Positions 25,823-33,698 of a stretch of DNA of 64,000 nt are shown here, piece by piece. Source of the stretch: CAZCGA01 sp964498075 (GTDB lineage: Bacteria; Desulfobacterota; Binatia; HRBIN30); contig CAZCGA010000005.1 of assembly GCA_964498075.1 (NCBI GenBank), positions 1 to 64,000 of the forward strand, read 5' to 3'. The notes beneath the pieces are model-generated. The model was not told the origin of the DNA. It was given only the letters and a program-made list of their open reading frames with translations, and ran no database searches. A program made the translations under genes and the position numbers. Position 1 is the first letter of the stretch. Each line of letters opens with the position of its first letter.

Positions 25823-25866
25823 GGGACACATCCTCCTGCTTCGGAAGGACCGATCACTGCAGCCGC

Positions 25867-27480
25867 TCAGCCGACCGCGGCGTCGGGTGGACGCGCCGCG
25901 CGATGCGCCAAGTGCAGGGGCAGCAGCTTGCCGCGCGCGGTCCACACCGGCTCCATGCGCTTGACGCGCAGGGTCTTGGCACCGCTCCAGACGGCGCGCG
26001 CGCAGTCCGCCGCCACGCTGCCTTGCCCGAGGGCTTCGAGAACCGTCTGCACCACCGCCGTCTCGTCGGCGATCGCGACCCTGGGGCTGATCACCAAGCT
26101 GAGGCGCGTGAACCCTATCTCATCCTCTTCCTCGAGCAGCTGGTAGTCGAGCGGGCTGCCGCCGAAGCGCGCCGGCAGAACTTCCTCGAGGATGCGGACC
26201 ATTTCGCTGCCGACGAGCGTCACGCCTTCCCCGGTCAGCTTGCGGAAGCTGCGGATGTGACGCAGGTGCTCGGTGAAGCCGTACGCTTCCCACGGGCAGC
26301 CACAGGTGCGGCGCTCGATGACGCCGTAGTCGTCGATCTCGACGTTGAGCAGGAGCTTGGGTGCGGTGGCCAGCAAGGTCGAGAAGTAGAAGGCGTCAAC
26401 GCTCACGTCCGTGCCGGGCACCTCACGCGAATACTGAATGAGCGCCAGGTGATCCTTGAGGAAGTGCTGGTCGTTGCCGTCGGCGGGCCGAGCACAGGAC
26501 ATGCCTACCGGGCCTGCCTCGGCGAAGAAGTAGTTGGAAATGTAGCGTGCGCCGCTGCGCGTGATCTCGCGCACCTTCGCCACCGTCGGGGGCTCGCCCC
26601 CGCCCGAGACCGTCGCGCCAGTGAGGTCGATCCCGGCTTCGCGGGCAGCCAGGCACACGCGCAACGCCTTGCTGACGTGCGTGCGCAGCACGCAGGCGCC
26701 GTGCGTGCGCAGCGTCTCGGCCATCCATCGGGCGACGACCGCGGCGTCGTCGAGGCTCACCCACTCCGGCCAGGGAATCGGCACGCCCATCAAGCGCCCG
26801 GCGGCGACGATGCTTTGATTGGCCAACCAGTACTTGCGCGCCGGTCGCAGGTGGCGGCTCATGACCGGCGAGAACCACCTCTGCGGCACCTGACCGTAAC
26901 ACACGCGCGCCAGGATGCTGTTCATGCCGCTGCCGGGAAGGATGTCGAACCAGAGCGCCATGGGAACTCCCAAGAGCCCGTTGGCGTCGTCGGCGAGGAT
27001 TTGGTGCGGCGCGCGCGAAAACAAATGCTCCAGATCGATCGTGACCCGCTTGCCCGCGCCCGTCGAGCCGCCGCTGGTGACGTGGTAGTAGCGGCTCAAG
27101 TACGGGTTGTCGAAGTCCTCGGCCTGTACCGGAATCTCTCGGCCGTTGCGCACCATGGGCTCGCGGCCCTTGAACTCCTCGAAGGTGACGTAGACCCCGG
27201 CAGCGCGCAGCGCCTGCAGCGTGTCTTCTAACCCCTTCGTGCGCACCATGCTGCGGAGGTCGCCCATCTCGCAGCCGGCCATCTGCAACAGCGGCCGATA
27301 CGGGCTGCGCGCGTAGCCGAAGATGCCGCGCTCTACCAGGCGCAGGAAGTTGCTCTCACGCTCGGCCATGCGCCGGCGCACGATCTCCCGGGCTTCTTCG
27401 AGCGAGAGCCGCCGCTGCAGGAAGCTGCGCAGGCCCCAGGCGAAGCGCCCGTACATTCTGAGTTCAGCGGCGATGCTCAC
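25867..27480 (-). CDS. PaaK/CapK-like adenylate-forming ligase
   Basis: A 537-residue protein that resembles phenylacetate-CoA ligase-type AMP-forming enzymes. The phosphate-binding loop is HVTSGGSTGAGKRV, with a later motif GATVSGGGEPPT and the tyrosine-containing SNYFFAEAGPVG in place of the usual YGSTE-like motif. The typical C-terminal Lys region is harder to place. It would activate a carboxylic acid as an adenylate or CoA thioester. It is the first gene of the operon running to the TonB receptor; start GTG 27480 with AAGGGAAG upstream. Confidence 0.75.
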   Translation of the reverse strand: MSIAAELRMYGRFAWGLRSFLQRRLSLEEAREIVRRRMAERESNFLRLVERGIFGYARSPYRPLLQMAGCEMGDLRSMVRTKGLEDTLQALRAAGVYVTFEEFKGREPMVRNGREIPVQAEDFDNPYLSRYYHVTSGGSTGAGKRVTIDLEHLFSRAPHQILADDANGLLGVPMALWFDILPGSGMNSILARVCYGQVPQRWFSPVMSRHLRPARKYWLANQSIVAAGRLMGVPIPWPEWVSLDDAAVVARWMAETLRTHGACVLRTHVSKALRVCLAAREAGIDLTGATVSGGGEPPTVAKVREITRSGARYISNYFFAEAGPVGMSCARPADGNDQHFLKDHLALIQYSREVPGTDVSVDAFYFSTLLATAPKLLLNVEIDDYGVIERRTCGCPWEAYGFTEHLRHIRSFRKLTGEGVTLVGSEMVRILEEVLPARFGGSPLDYQLLEEEDEIGFTRLSLVISPRVAIADETAVVQTVLEALGQGSVAADCARAVWSGAKTLRVKRMEPVWTARGKLLPLHLAHRAARPPDAAVG

Positions 27481-27770
27481 GTTCGATTCTTCCCTTCACA
27501 CCGCGAGGCTCTGGTGCTGACGGCCGGCCGCCTGCCACACGCAGCAACACGAGTACTCGTATCGTTGCGGCTGCCTACTACGATCCGAAACCAAGGACAA
27601 GCGGCCGGGCGACGAGAAACGCCCCCGCAAGGCGGCGCGCGGAACCATTTACATCTTCGTGCGGTTCGTGCTTAGGGAGCATGCACGATGCACACGGACG
27701 CGCCGCTTCCATATGCAGGAGCCTGGTTCCGTCGAGCCGGCCTTCGGGCAGGCGACGGGCGGGATGCGCC
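27481..27770. other. Divergent intergenic region, no specific site recognised
   Basis: About 290 bp between the minus-strand ligase operon and the plus-strand membrane-protein/selenoprotein unit. Promoters for both directions are expected here, but I find no convincing -35/-10 pair. Confidence 0.4.
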
Positions 27771-28217
27771 ATGAGCCGATCCGGCTACTTGGCGTACCGC
27801 GTTCTCTCGGCGGCCATGACGCTCCTCTGCTTCGTGCTCGGCGCCCTCCTGTTGACGGCCTTTGTCACGAACATGCTACTGCCCGCCAGCATGCAGCCGC
27901 GCGCGCAACCCGTCGTCACCAACTACTGGGGCTACTACATGATGGGGTTTGCCGGGACGCTGCTGGTCGCGTGGGGCGGATGCTTGGTCGCGGCGGTCCG
28001 CACCCCCGAGGCGGCCCGCGGGATCGGCACCGCGACCGCCGTCGCGCTCGTCCTGAACGCCGTCTTCCGCATGCTGGCGTGGTTTTCCGGCGAGTACGCC
28101 GAAGTTGGGAACCTGCCGCGCGTCGAGGCGGCGATCATGCTCCTGTTGGCGCTCGGCTTCATCTGGCTGCGGCCGCCGGCCCGCGCCGTCAGCACCGCGA
28201 TGAGCAAGAGCACATGA
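27771..28217 (+). CDS. Small integral membrane protein, partner of the selenoprotein
   Basis: A 148-residue protein with about four hydrophobic helices (for example LLCFVLGALLLTAFVT, GFAGTLLVAWGGCLVAAV, TAVALVLNAVFRMLAWF, AIMLLLALGFIWL). No family recognised. Its stop overlaps the ATG of the redoxin gene (ATGA), so the two are co-translated and may work together at the membrane. ATG 27771 begins the hydrophobic part; upstream sequence in frame is not protein-like. Confidence 0.7.
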   Translation: MSRSGYLAYRVLSAAMTLLCFVLGALLLTAFVTNMLLPASMQPRAQPVVTNYWGYYMMGFAGTLLVAWGGCLVAAVRTPEAARGIGTATAVALVLNAVFRMLAWFSGEYAEVGNLPRVEAAIMLLLALGFIWLRPPARAVSTAMSKST

Positions 28218-28813
28218 AGCGGAATCGAGGGAGATGGGCTGGGACGGTGATCTGCGTGGGGCTGCTGTTCCTCGTCGCCACCATGAGCCGTCACTACCAC
28301 GGCAGCAGCGAGGTCAAAGTCGACGTCGCGACTGCGGTCGGTCAAATCGGCGAGCGCCTGCCGGACTTCACTTTACCGGACATCGACGGCAAGCCGGTCG
28401 CGCTCAGTCAGTACGCGCACACCAGTCGAGTGCTGCTGACGTTCGAACGCTCGCTGGACTGGTGACCGTTCACCAAGGCGCGGCTCGTCGAGCTGCAACA
28501 AGTGCTGAGCCACGTTCCCGATCTCACCGTGCTGTACGTCATGAGCCAGAATCAGGTGAACCCGAAGGCCGCCAAGTTCATCCGCGATCACCGGCTGCCG
28601 TTCATCTTTTTGGTCGACACGGACCATCGGGTCATTGATCGGCTGGGCATCTACAATGACGAGTTCCACGAAGCGATCGAGCAAGGTGTCCCCCATCCCA
28701 CGACCTACGTGCTGGACCGCGACGGCGTCGTCCGCTTCAAAGATTCGCGGCGGGACTTTCGCATCTGGCTCTCCGCGTCGGTCGTCATGGACGCACTGCA
28801 GCGCATCCCGTAG
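28214..28813 (+). CDS. Redoxin-family selenoprotein with in-frame TGA (probable Sec84)
   Basis: Translated through TGA 28463-28465, this frame gives 199 residues: an N-terminal membrane anchor (ICVGLLFLVATM), then an AhpC/TSA-thioredoxin fold with LPDFTLPDIDGKPVALSQ, the active-site region RSLDW-U-PFTKARLVELQ, and the later PHPTTYVLDRDGVVRF strand. Cys homologues usually have WCPFCK here, so the TGA replaces the catalytic Cys. Both halves are in the same frame, and a hairpin with a G-initial loop follows the TGA at 28480-28496. The alternative is a nonsense-mutated pseudogene, but the conserved downstream half argues for selenocysteine. Confidence 0.82.
28480..28496 (+). promoter_or_regulatory. 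Candidate bacterial SECIS hairpin
   Basis: GCGGCTC (28480-28486) pairs with GAGCTGC (28490-28496), seven pairs with one G-U, around the loop GUC. The loop G lies 22 nt after the TGA, within the spacing used by bacterial SelB-binding hairpins. Confidence 0.65.
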
Positions 28814-28895
28814 TCGCGCTGCTGACCGACACCGAGATTGCGGCTGACTCCCGGAAGTCTTCCCTCCGCAGGAGGCTCTTGCTACGGGTGGCGCC

Positions 28896-29774
28896 ATGGC
28901 CCGGCCCGTTTGCGTCGTGCATGCATGGGACCTGCCCGGTGAGCCGCGGCCGCGGTGGACGCCGTGGCCCGGCGTCGGCGCGGTGGTGCGGCGGCTCGGC
29001 GATGCAGTGGGGCTGACGCATATGGGCGTGCACCTGCGCACCATCGAGCCGGGGATGGCGGGCACGAACCGGCACTTCCACACGGTCGAGGAAGAGTGGG
29101 TCTACGTGCTGTCCGGCCGCGGCACGGCGCGCATCGGCCCGCATCGCGCCCCGGTCCGGGCGGGCTCGTTTGTGGGTTTTCCACCCGGACCGCGGCCGCA
29201 CCACTTCCTTGCCGAAGGCGACGAGCCGCTGGTGCTGCTCGAAGGCGGCGAGCGCCGGCCGGCGGAAGATGTCGGCTGCTACGTCGACGTTCCAAAGTGG
29301 TGGCGCAGCGGCGGCTTCTTCGACGCCGCCGAGCCACCACCACCCGAGGAAGGCGATCCGACGCAATGCGTGCACATCGACGATCTTCCGATGAAGGACT
29401 TTCAGCACGCGGTCGATCGCGAGGCGCGGCGTACGATGCGCCGGTTGAACCGGCCGACAGGGTTGACGCGGCAGGCCGTGGTCTGGACACGTGTCGAGCC
29501 GGATGCACACTCGACGGCGTATCATACTCACGACCGTACCGATGAGTGGATCTTCATCCTCGTGGGCCGCGCACGCGTCCGCGTTGCTGACGACCGCTTC
29601 GACGTCGGACCGCACGACTTTGTCGGTCATCCCGCCGGCAGCCCGGCGCACATCATGGAACCCATCGAGCCGCTGACCTATCTGATGGGCGGTGAGACCA
29701 ATCCCGACGATATCGTCATCTACCCCGAAGCCGGCGTCCGCCGAGTGCGCGGTGCGTTGGAGCCGCTCTCGTAG
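28896..29774 (+). CDS. Bicupin protein
   Basis: A 292-residue protein with two cupin beta-barrels. The first has RHFHTVEEEWVYVLSGRGTARIG with metal-binding His and Glu; the second has YHTHDRTDEWIFILVGRARVRV, with the same His/Glu pattern. Such bicupins include dioxygenases, isomerases and storage or binding proteins, so no specific reaction can be assigned. ATG 28896 lies 82 bp after the selenoprotein gene on the same strand. Confidence 0.85.
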   Translation: MARPVCVVHAWDLPGEPRPRWTPWPGVGAVVRRLGDAVGLTHMGVHLRTIEPGMAGTNRHFHTVEEEWVYVLSGRGTARIGPHRAPVRAGSFVGFPPGPRPHHFLAEGDEPLVLLEGGERRPAEDVGCYVDVPKWWRSGGFFDAAEPPPPEEGDPTQCVHIDDLPMKDFQHAVDREARRTMRRLNRPTGLTRQAVVWTRVEPDAHSTAYHTHDRTDEWIFILVGRARVRVADDRFDVGPHDFVGHPAGSPAHIMEPIEPLTYLMGGETNPDDIVIYPEAGVRRVRGALEPLS

Positions 29775-29855
29775 GAGAGCTTTCAGCGGTCAGCGTTCAG
29801 CCATCAGCCGGAAGGCTAACCTGGCGCGAGAGGGCTGACAGCTTTCCTCCCCGTG
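29775..29855. repeat. Intergenic TCAGC-rich short repeats
   Basis: Between the bicupin gene and the convergent CoA-transferase gene lies a run of near-identical units (TTTCAGCGGTCAGCGTTCAGC and variants). The same style of repeat is found at 36268-36362. No coding content. Confidence 0.6.
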
Positions 29856-31064
29856 TCAGATGACTCCCCGCTCGCGGAGGCCGGCGATCTCGTCGTCGGT
29901 GACGCCACATTCGCGCAGCACCTCGTCGGTGTGCTCGCCGAGCAGTGGCGGGCGGCGCTCGATGCGCCCCGGCGTAACGGACAGCTTCACGGGTAGCCCG
30001 GTGGTCTTGAACGTCCCGACTTCCGGATGCGCAAGCTGTACGAACATCTCGCGGGCGAGCACTTGCGGGTCGGCGAACACCTGCTGCAGGTCGAGCACCG
30101 GCCCGCAAGGCACACCGGCGGCATTGATGTGCTCGACCCAGTACGCGACGTCTTGTGTTGCCAGCACGGCTTCGATCTCCGTGCTCAGCGCGTCACGGTT
30201 GTAGAGCCGCTGCAGCGCGTCTGTGAAACGCGGATCGCTCAGCCACTCCTCGCGGCCGACCGCGCGCGCAAGCTTGGTCCACATGGCGTCATTGCCCGCC
30301 GCGATGTTGAGGTACCCGTCACGGGCGCGGAAGCGGCCGTAGGGCGACGACAGCGGGTGATGGTGGCCGGCGGGCCCGGGTGCCTTCCCGGTTTCGAAGT
30401 ACATGCCCGCACTCCACGAGAGCACCCCGATCATGGCTTCGAGCAGCGACGTGTCGACGATCTGCCCGCGTCCGCTGCGTACCCGCACCAGCAGCGCCAG
30501 CTGCACGCCCTGCGCCGCGAAGATGCCGGCGAGCAGATCGGCAATGGCGATGCCGGCGCGCGTCGGGCCGCTGTCGGCCGTCCCGGTGATGCTCATGAAT
30601 CCGCTCATCCCTTGCGCAATCTGATCGAAGCCCGGGCGGTCGCGATACGGACCGTCGCGACCGAATCCGGAGATGCCACAGTAAATGAGTCGCGGAAAAC
30701 GTTCGGTCAGCATCCGCGGGCCGAGGCCGAGCTGCTCCATCACGTGCGGGCGGAAGTTCTCGATCAGCACGTCGAAGTGCAGCAAGAGGCGGAGCACCAG
30801 CTCGCGTCCCGCAGCGGATTTGATGTCGAGCGTGATGGAGCGCTTGCCGCGGTTGCTGGAGAGGAAGAAGTAGGTGTCGCGGTCCATCCCGGGCAGGCGA
30901 AACTCGCGGCCGCGGCGCGACTCGACCTTCACCACGTCGGCGCCGTAGTCGGCGAGCAGCATCGACGCGAACGGGCCGGCCAGATAGCGCGTGAAGTCGA
31001 GCACGCGGATGCCGGCGAGCGGTGGTGCGGTCTCGGGGGCGGGCGCTGCAGGACGGTCGGCCAC
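29856..31064 (-). CDS. Class III CoA-transferase (CaiB/BaiF family)
   Basis: A 402-residue family III CoA-transferase, moving CoA between carboxylic acids through an aspartyl-CoA intermediate. Signs are IRVLDFTRYLAGPFASMLLADYGADVVKVE at the N-terminus (given as two contiguous known blocks: LDFTRYLAGPFASMLLADYG), FGRDGPYRDRPGFD, and GQIVDTSLLEAMI, where Asp is the expected nucleophile. The start is GTG 31064, 2 bp after the crotonase-family gene, so the two form an operon in acyl-CoA metabolism. Substrate not assignable. Confidence 0.93.
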   Translation of the reverse strand: MADRPAAPAPETAPPLAGIRVLDFTRYLAGPFASMLLADYGADVVKVESRRGREFRLPGMDRDTYFFLSSNRGKRSITLDIKSAAGRELVLRLLLHFDVLIENFRPHVMEQLGLGPRMLTERFPRLIYCGISGFGRDGPYRDRPGFDQIAQGMSGFMSITGTADSGPTRAGIAIADLLAGIFAAQGVQLALLVRVRSGRGQIVDTSLLEAMIGVLSWSAGMYFETGKAPGPAGHHHPLSSPYGRFRARDGYLNIAAGNDAMWTKLARAVGREEWLSDPRFTDALQRLYNRDALSTEIEAVLATQDVAYWVEHINAAGVPCGPVLDLQQVFADPQVLAREMFVQLAHPEVGTFKTTGLPVKLSVTPGRIERRPPLLGEHTDEVLRECGVTDDEIAGLRERGVI

Positions 31065-31066
31065 AC

Positions 31067-31849
31067 TCAGCGTCCTTTGAACTGCGGCCGGCGTTTCTCC
31101 AAGAAGGCGCGCACTCCCTCGGCGTAATCGTCGCTCTGGTAGCAGGCGCGGACCGAGGCGGCCATCGCCTCATGATCGCGGTTGGCGGCATCCTTGCTCA
31201 GCTCGCGCAGGATCAGTTTGGCGCTACGCACGGTGAGCGGCGCATTCGCCGCGATCGCCTGGGCGGTCGTCTCGACATAAGCGTCGAGCTCGGGCTTGGG
31301 AACGACGCGGTTGACCAAGCCCATGTGCAGAGCGTCGCCGGCCGAGAAGCGGTGCGCCGTGAAGAAGACTTCCTTCGCCGCGGCGACGCCGACGGTCCGC
31401 ACCAGCAGCTCGAGACCGCCGGCGTCGTACCCCAGCCCGAGACGTGCCGCGGGGATGGCGAACACGGCGTCGGCGGCCGCATAGCGTATGTCGGCGGCCA
31501 GGGCGATGGCGCAGCCGCCGCCGACGCAGAAGCCGTGGATGAGCGCGATCACCGGCTTTGCGCAGAGCGCCAGTGCGCCGATGGCGCGCGCGTTGTCGGC
31601 GTCGTACTGCTCCGCCAAGATGCCGCTGCGGCTGTGCTCGAACTCCGAGATGTCGGCACCCGACACGAAGGCGACCTCGCCGGCGCCACGCATGATGATC
31701 ACGCCGACGCCGTCATCCTGCTCCAGCGTCTGTACCGCATCCGGGATCGCGCGCCACATCTCGCCCGAGATGGCGTTGCGCCGCTCCGGATGATCGAAGA
31801 TGATCCAGCCGAGCGCGCCGCGGCGCTCCGTCCGTACTTGTCCGCCCAT
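31067..31849 (-). CDS. Enoyl-CoA hydratase/isomerase (crotonase) family protein
   Basis: A 260-residue crotonase-fold protein. The first oxyanion-hole segment is AFVSGADISEFEHS, the second IHGFCVGGGCAIALAADIRYA. In typical hydratases a catalytic Glu stands in a PE(x)xxGL motif; here that stretch reads IPAARLGLGYDAGG without the Glu, so another crotonase activity is likely. ATG 31849 is used because MGGQVRTER begins the fold. It is followed by the CoA-transferase gene. Confidence 0.9.
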   Translation of the reverse strand: MGGQVRTERRGALGWIIFDHPERRNAISGEMWRAIPDAVQTLEQDDGVGVIIMRGAGEVAFVSGADISEFEHSRSGILAEQYDADNARAIGALALCAKPVIALIHGFCVGGGCAIALAADIRYAAADAVFAIPAARLGLGYDAGGLELLVRTVGVAAAKEVFFTAHRFSAGDALHMGLVNRVVPKPELDAYVETTAQAIAANAPLTVRSAKLILRELSKDAANRDHEAMAASVRACYQSDDYAEGVRAFLEKRRPQFKGR

Positions 31850-32004
31850 GGTCCGCGAGCTTACCAAAAGAGCCGGCGAGAGTCCGCACCCGCACGCTGC
31901 GGCTCGAAGACTGGGGCGCGTAGGAAATTCCAGGCCGCTCTTCGCCGCGGCTGACCGCGCTTCAGCCGGTTGACGATGGCGACGATTTCACCGATCGTGC
32001 GGGC

Positions 32005-33570
32005 GTGGGAAAGCGGCTGTCGCTCCAGTCTCTCACCACCGCCGGTGCGTGGCTCGCCGCCCTCGCCGGCGCCAAGCTGCTCGTCCATTTTCTCTGCAAC
32101 GGGCGCTACGGCTACTGGATCGACGAGCTGTACTTCATTGCCTGTGGCGAGCACCTGGCTTGGGGATACGTCGACCACCCGCCGCTGATCGCCGCCGTGG
32201 CCAAGGCGTCGCGTTGGCTATTGGGTGACTCGCTCTTCGCGATTCGCTTCTTCCCCGCCGTCGCCGGCGCCGCGCTGGTGTGGCTGACGGGACGCATGGC
32301 CCGTGAGTTGCGCGGCGGGCGTTTCGCGCAGGTGCTGGCCGCCGTCTGCGTCATCGTCGCCCCGGTCTATCTGGGCTTCAACAATCTGCTGACCATGAAT
32401 GCCTTCGAGCCGCTGCTGTGGACGGCTTTCGCGTACGTCATCCTGGAGATGGCGCAGCGCGAGGCGCCGCGGCTCTGGCTGCTGGCCGGCGTCGTCGCCG
32501 GGATCGGCGTGCTCAACAAACACTCGATGCTCTTCATCGGTGCAGCCCTCGGCGTCGGCCTGCTGCTCACACCACAGCGCCGGATTCTGCGGACGCGCTG
32601 GCTGTGGGCCGGTGGTCTCGTCGCCTTCATGATCGTTCTGCCGCACCTCCTGTGGCAGATGCGCGAGCATTGGCCGACCATCGAGCTGCAACTGAATGCC
32701 AAGCGCTATCAATTTCAACCGGTCTCGCCGCTGGAATTCGTCTGGGGGCAGATTCAGTTGGTGCATCCGTTCGGCCTGCCGGTATGGGTTGCGGGCGTGT
32801 ACTTCTATCTGCGCGCGGCTGCGGGCCGACCGTTTCGCTTCCTGGGCTGGGCATTCGCGCTGGTGTGGGTCGTCGGGATGGTGAGTCAAGCGAAGACGTA
32901 CTACCTGGCGCCCGTCTACCCGATCGCGTTTGCGGGCGGCGCCGTCGCAGTGGAAGGTTGGATCCGCGCGCACGGCTGGGGTTGGTTGCGGCCGGCGACG
33001 CTGGCGTTCTTGATGATCGGGGGCGTGATCGCGGCGCCGTACGTCTTGCCGGTTCTGCCGATCGAGATGGTGCCGCGCTATCTGCAGCTGCTGGGAATCA
33101 GAGACGTTCGCCCGGAGCGTCGGGCTGAAGGCGAGGTGCCACAACTCTTCGCCGACATGCTGGGCTGGGAGGAGCTGGTGCGCACGGTGGCGCGCGTCTA
33201 CGACTCACTACCTGATGCGGACCGGTCGCGTTGCGTCGTGTGGGGAGGCTGGTACGGCCCTGCGGCCGCGGTGGACTTCTTCGGCAAGGCGTACCAGCTT
33301 CCCGCGGCCGTCAGCGGTCATCAGAACTACTTCCTCTGGGGGCCCGGGCGCTTCTCGCGCGACGTCGTGATCGCCGTTGGAATTCCCGGTCACTGGTTGC
33401 AACGCTGGTTCGGTTCCGTGGAGCTGGTCGCCACCGTCCCCTGTCCCTACTGCATGCCCGACCGCAGGAACACGGCGGTCCACATCTGTCGCGGACTGAA
33501 GCTGCCTGTGGCCGCGTTCTGGCCGAAGACGAAATGCTGGACGTGTGACATGCCCGAGTTTGCGCGCTGA
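32005..33570 (+). CDS. GT39/ArnT-like membrane glycosyltransferase
   Basis: A 521-residue multi-pass membrane protein of the PMT_2/glycosyltransferase 39 group, which transfers sugars from polyprenyl-phosphate donors to lipids or proteins on the outer face of the membrane. The first periplasmic loop has YWIDELYFIACGEHLAWGYVDHPPL (quoted in part: DELYFIACGEHLAWGYVDHP), with the conserved Asp-Glu and the HPP motif. About ten hydrophobic helices follow, and a C-terminal soluble part contains several Cys (CPYCMP, CWTC). Start GTG 32005. Confidence 0.88.
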   Translation: MGKRLSLQSLTTAGAWLAALAGAKLLVHFLCNGRYGYWIDELYFIACGEHLAWGYVDHPPLIAAVAKASRWLLGDSLFAIRFFPAVAGAALVWLTGRMARELRGGRFAQVLAAVCVIVAPVYLGFNNLLTMNAFEPLLWTAFAYVILEMAQREAPRLWLLAGVVAGIGVLNKHSMLFIGAALGVGLLLTPQRRILRTRWLWAGGLVAFMIVLPHLLWQMREHWPTIELQLNAKRYQFQPVSPLEFVWGQIQLVHPFGLPVWVAGVYFYLRAAAGRPFRFLGWAFALVWVVGMVSQAKTYYLAPVYPIAFAGGAVAVEGWIRAHGWGWLRPATLAFLMIGGVIAAPYVLPVLPIEMVPRYLQLLGIRDVRPERRAEGEVPQLFADMLGWEELVRTVARVYDSLPDADRSRCVVWGGWYGPAAAVDFFGKAYQLPAAVSGHQNYFLWGPGRFSRDVVIAVGIPGHWLQRWFGSVELVATVPCPYCMPDRRNTAVHICRGLKLPVAAFWPKTKCWTCDMPEFAR

Positions 33571-33698
33571 GGCAGACGCTGCGCGCAGGCGCGCGGTGGT
33601 GCTACTGCCGCGGCTCCCGCGTGGCGGGGCCCGGCCAGTCCAAGCCGCGATACGGTTCGGCGCGGTCAGATGCGCCGACAACAAGAACGTCGGCAAGA

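Noticed and set aside
28463..28465. Reading the TGA as a pseudogene-making stop in the redoxin
   Set aside because: The stop falls exactly at the catalytic Cys position, the frame and fold continue without decay, and a SECIS-like hairpin follows.
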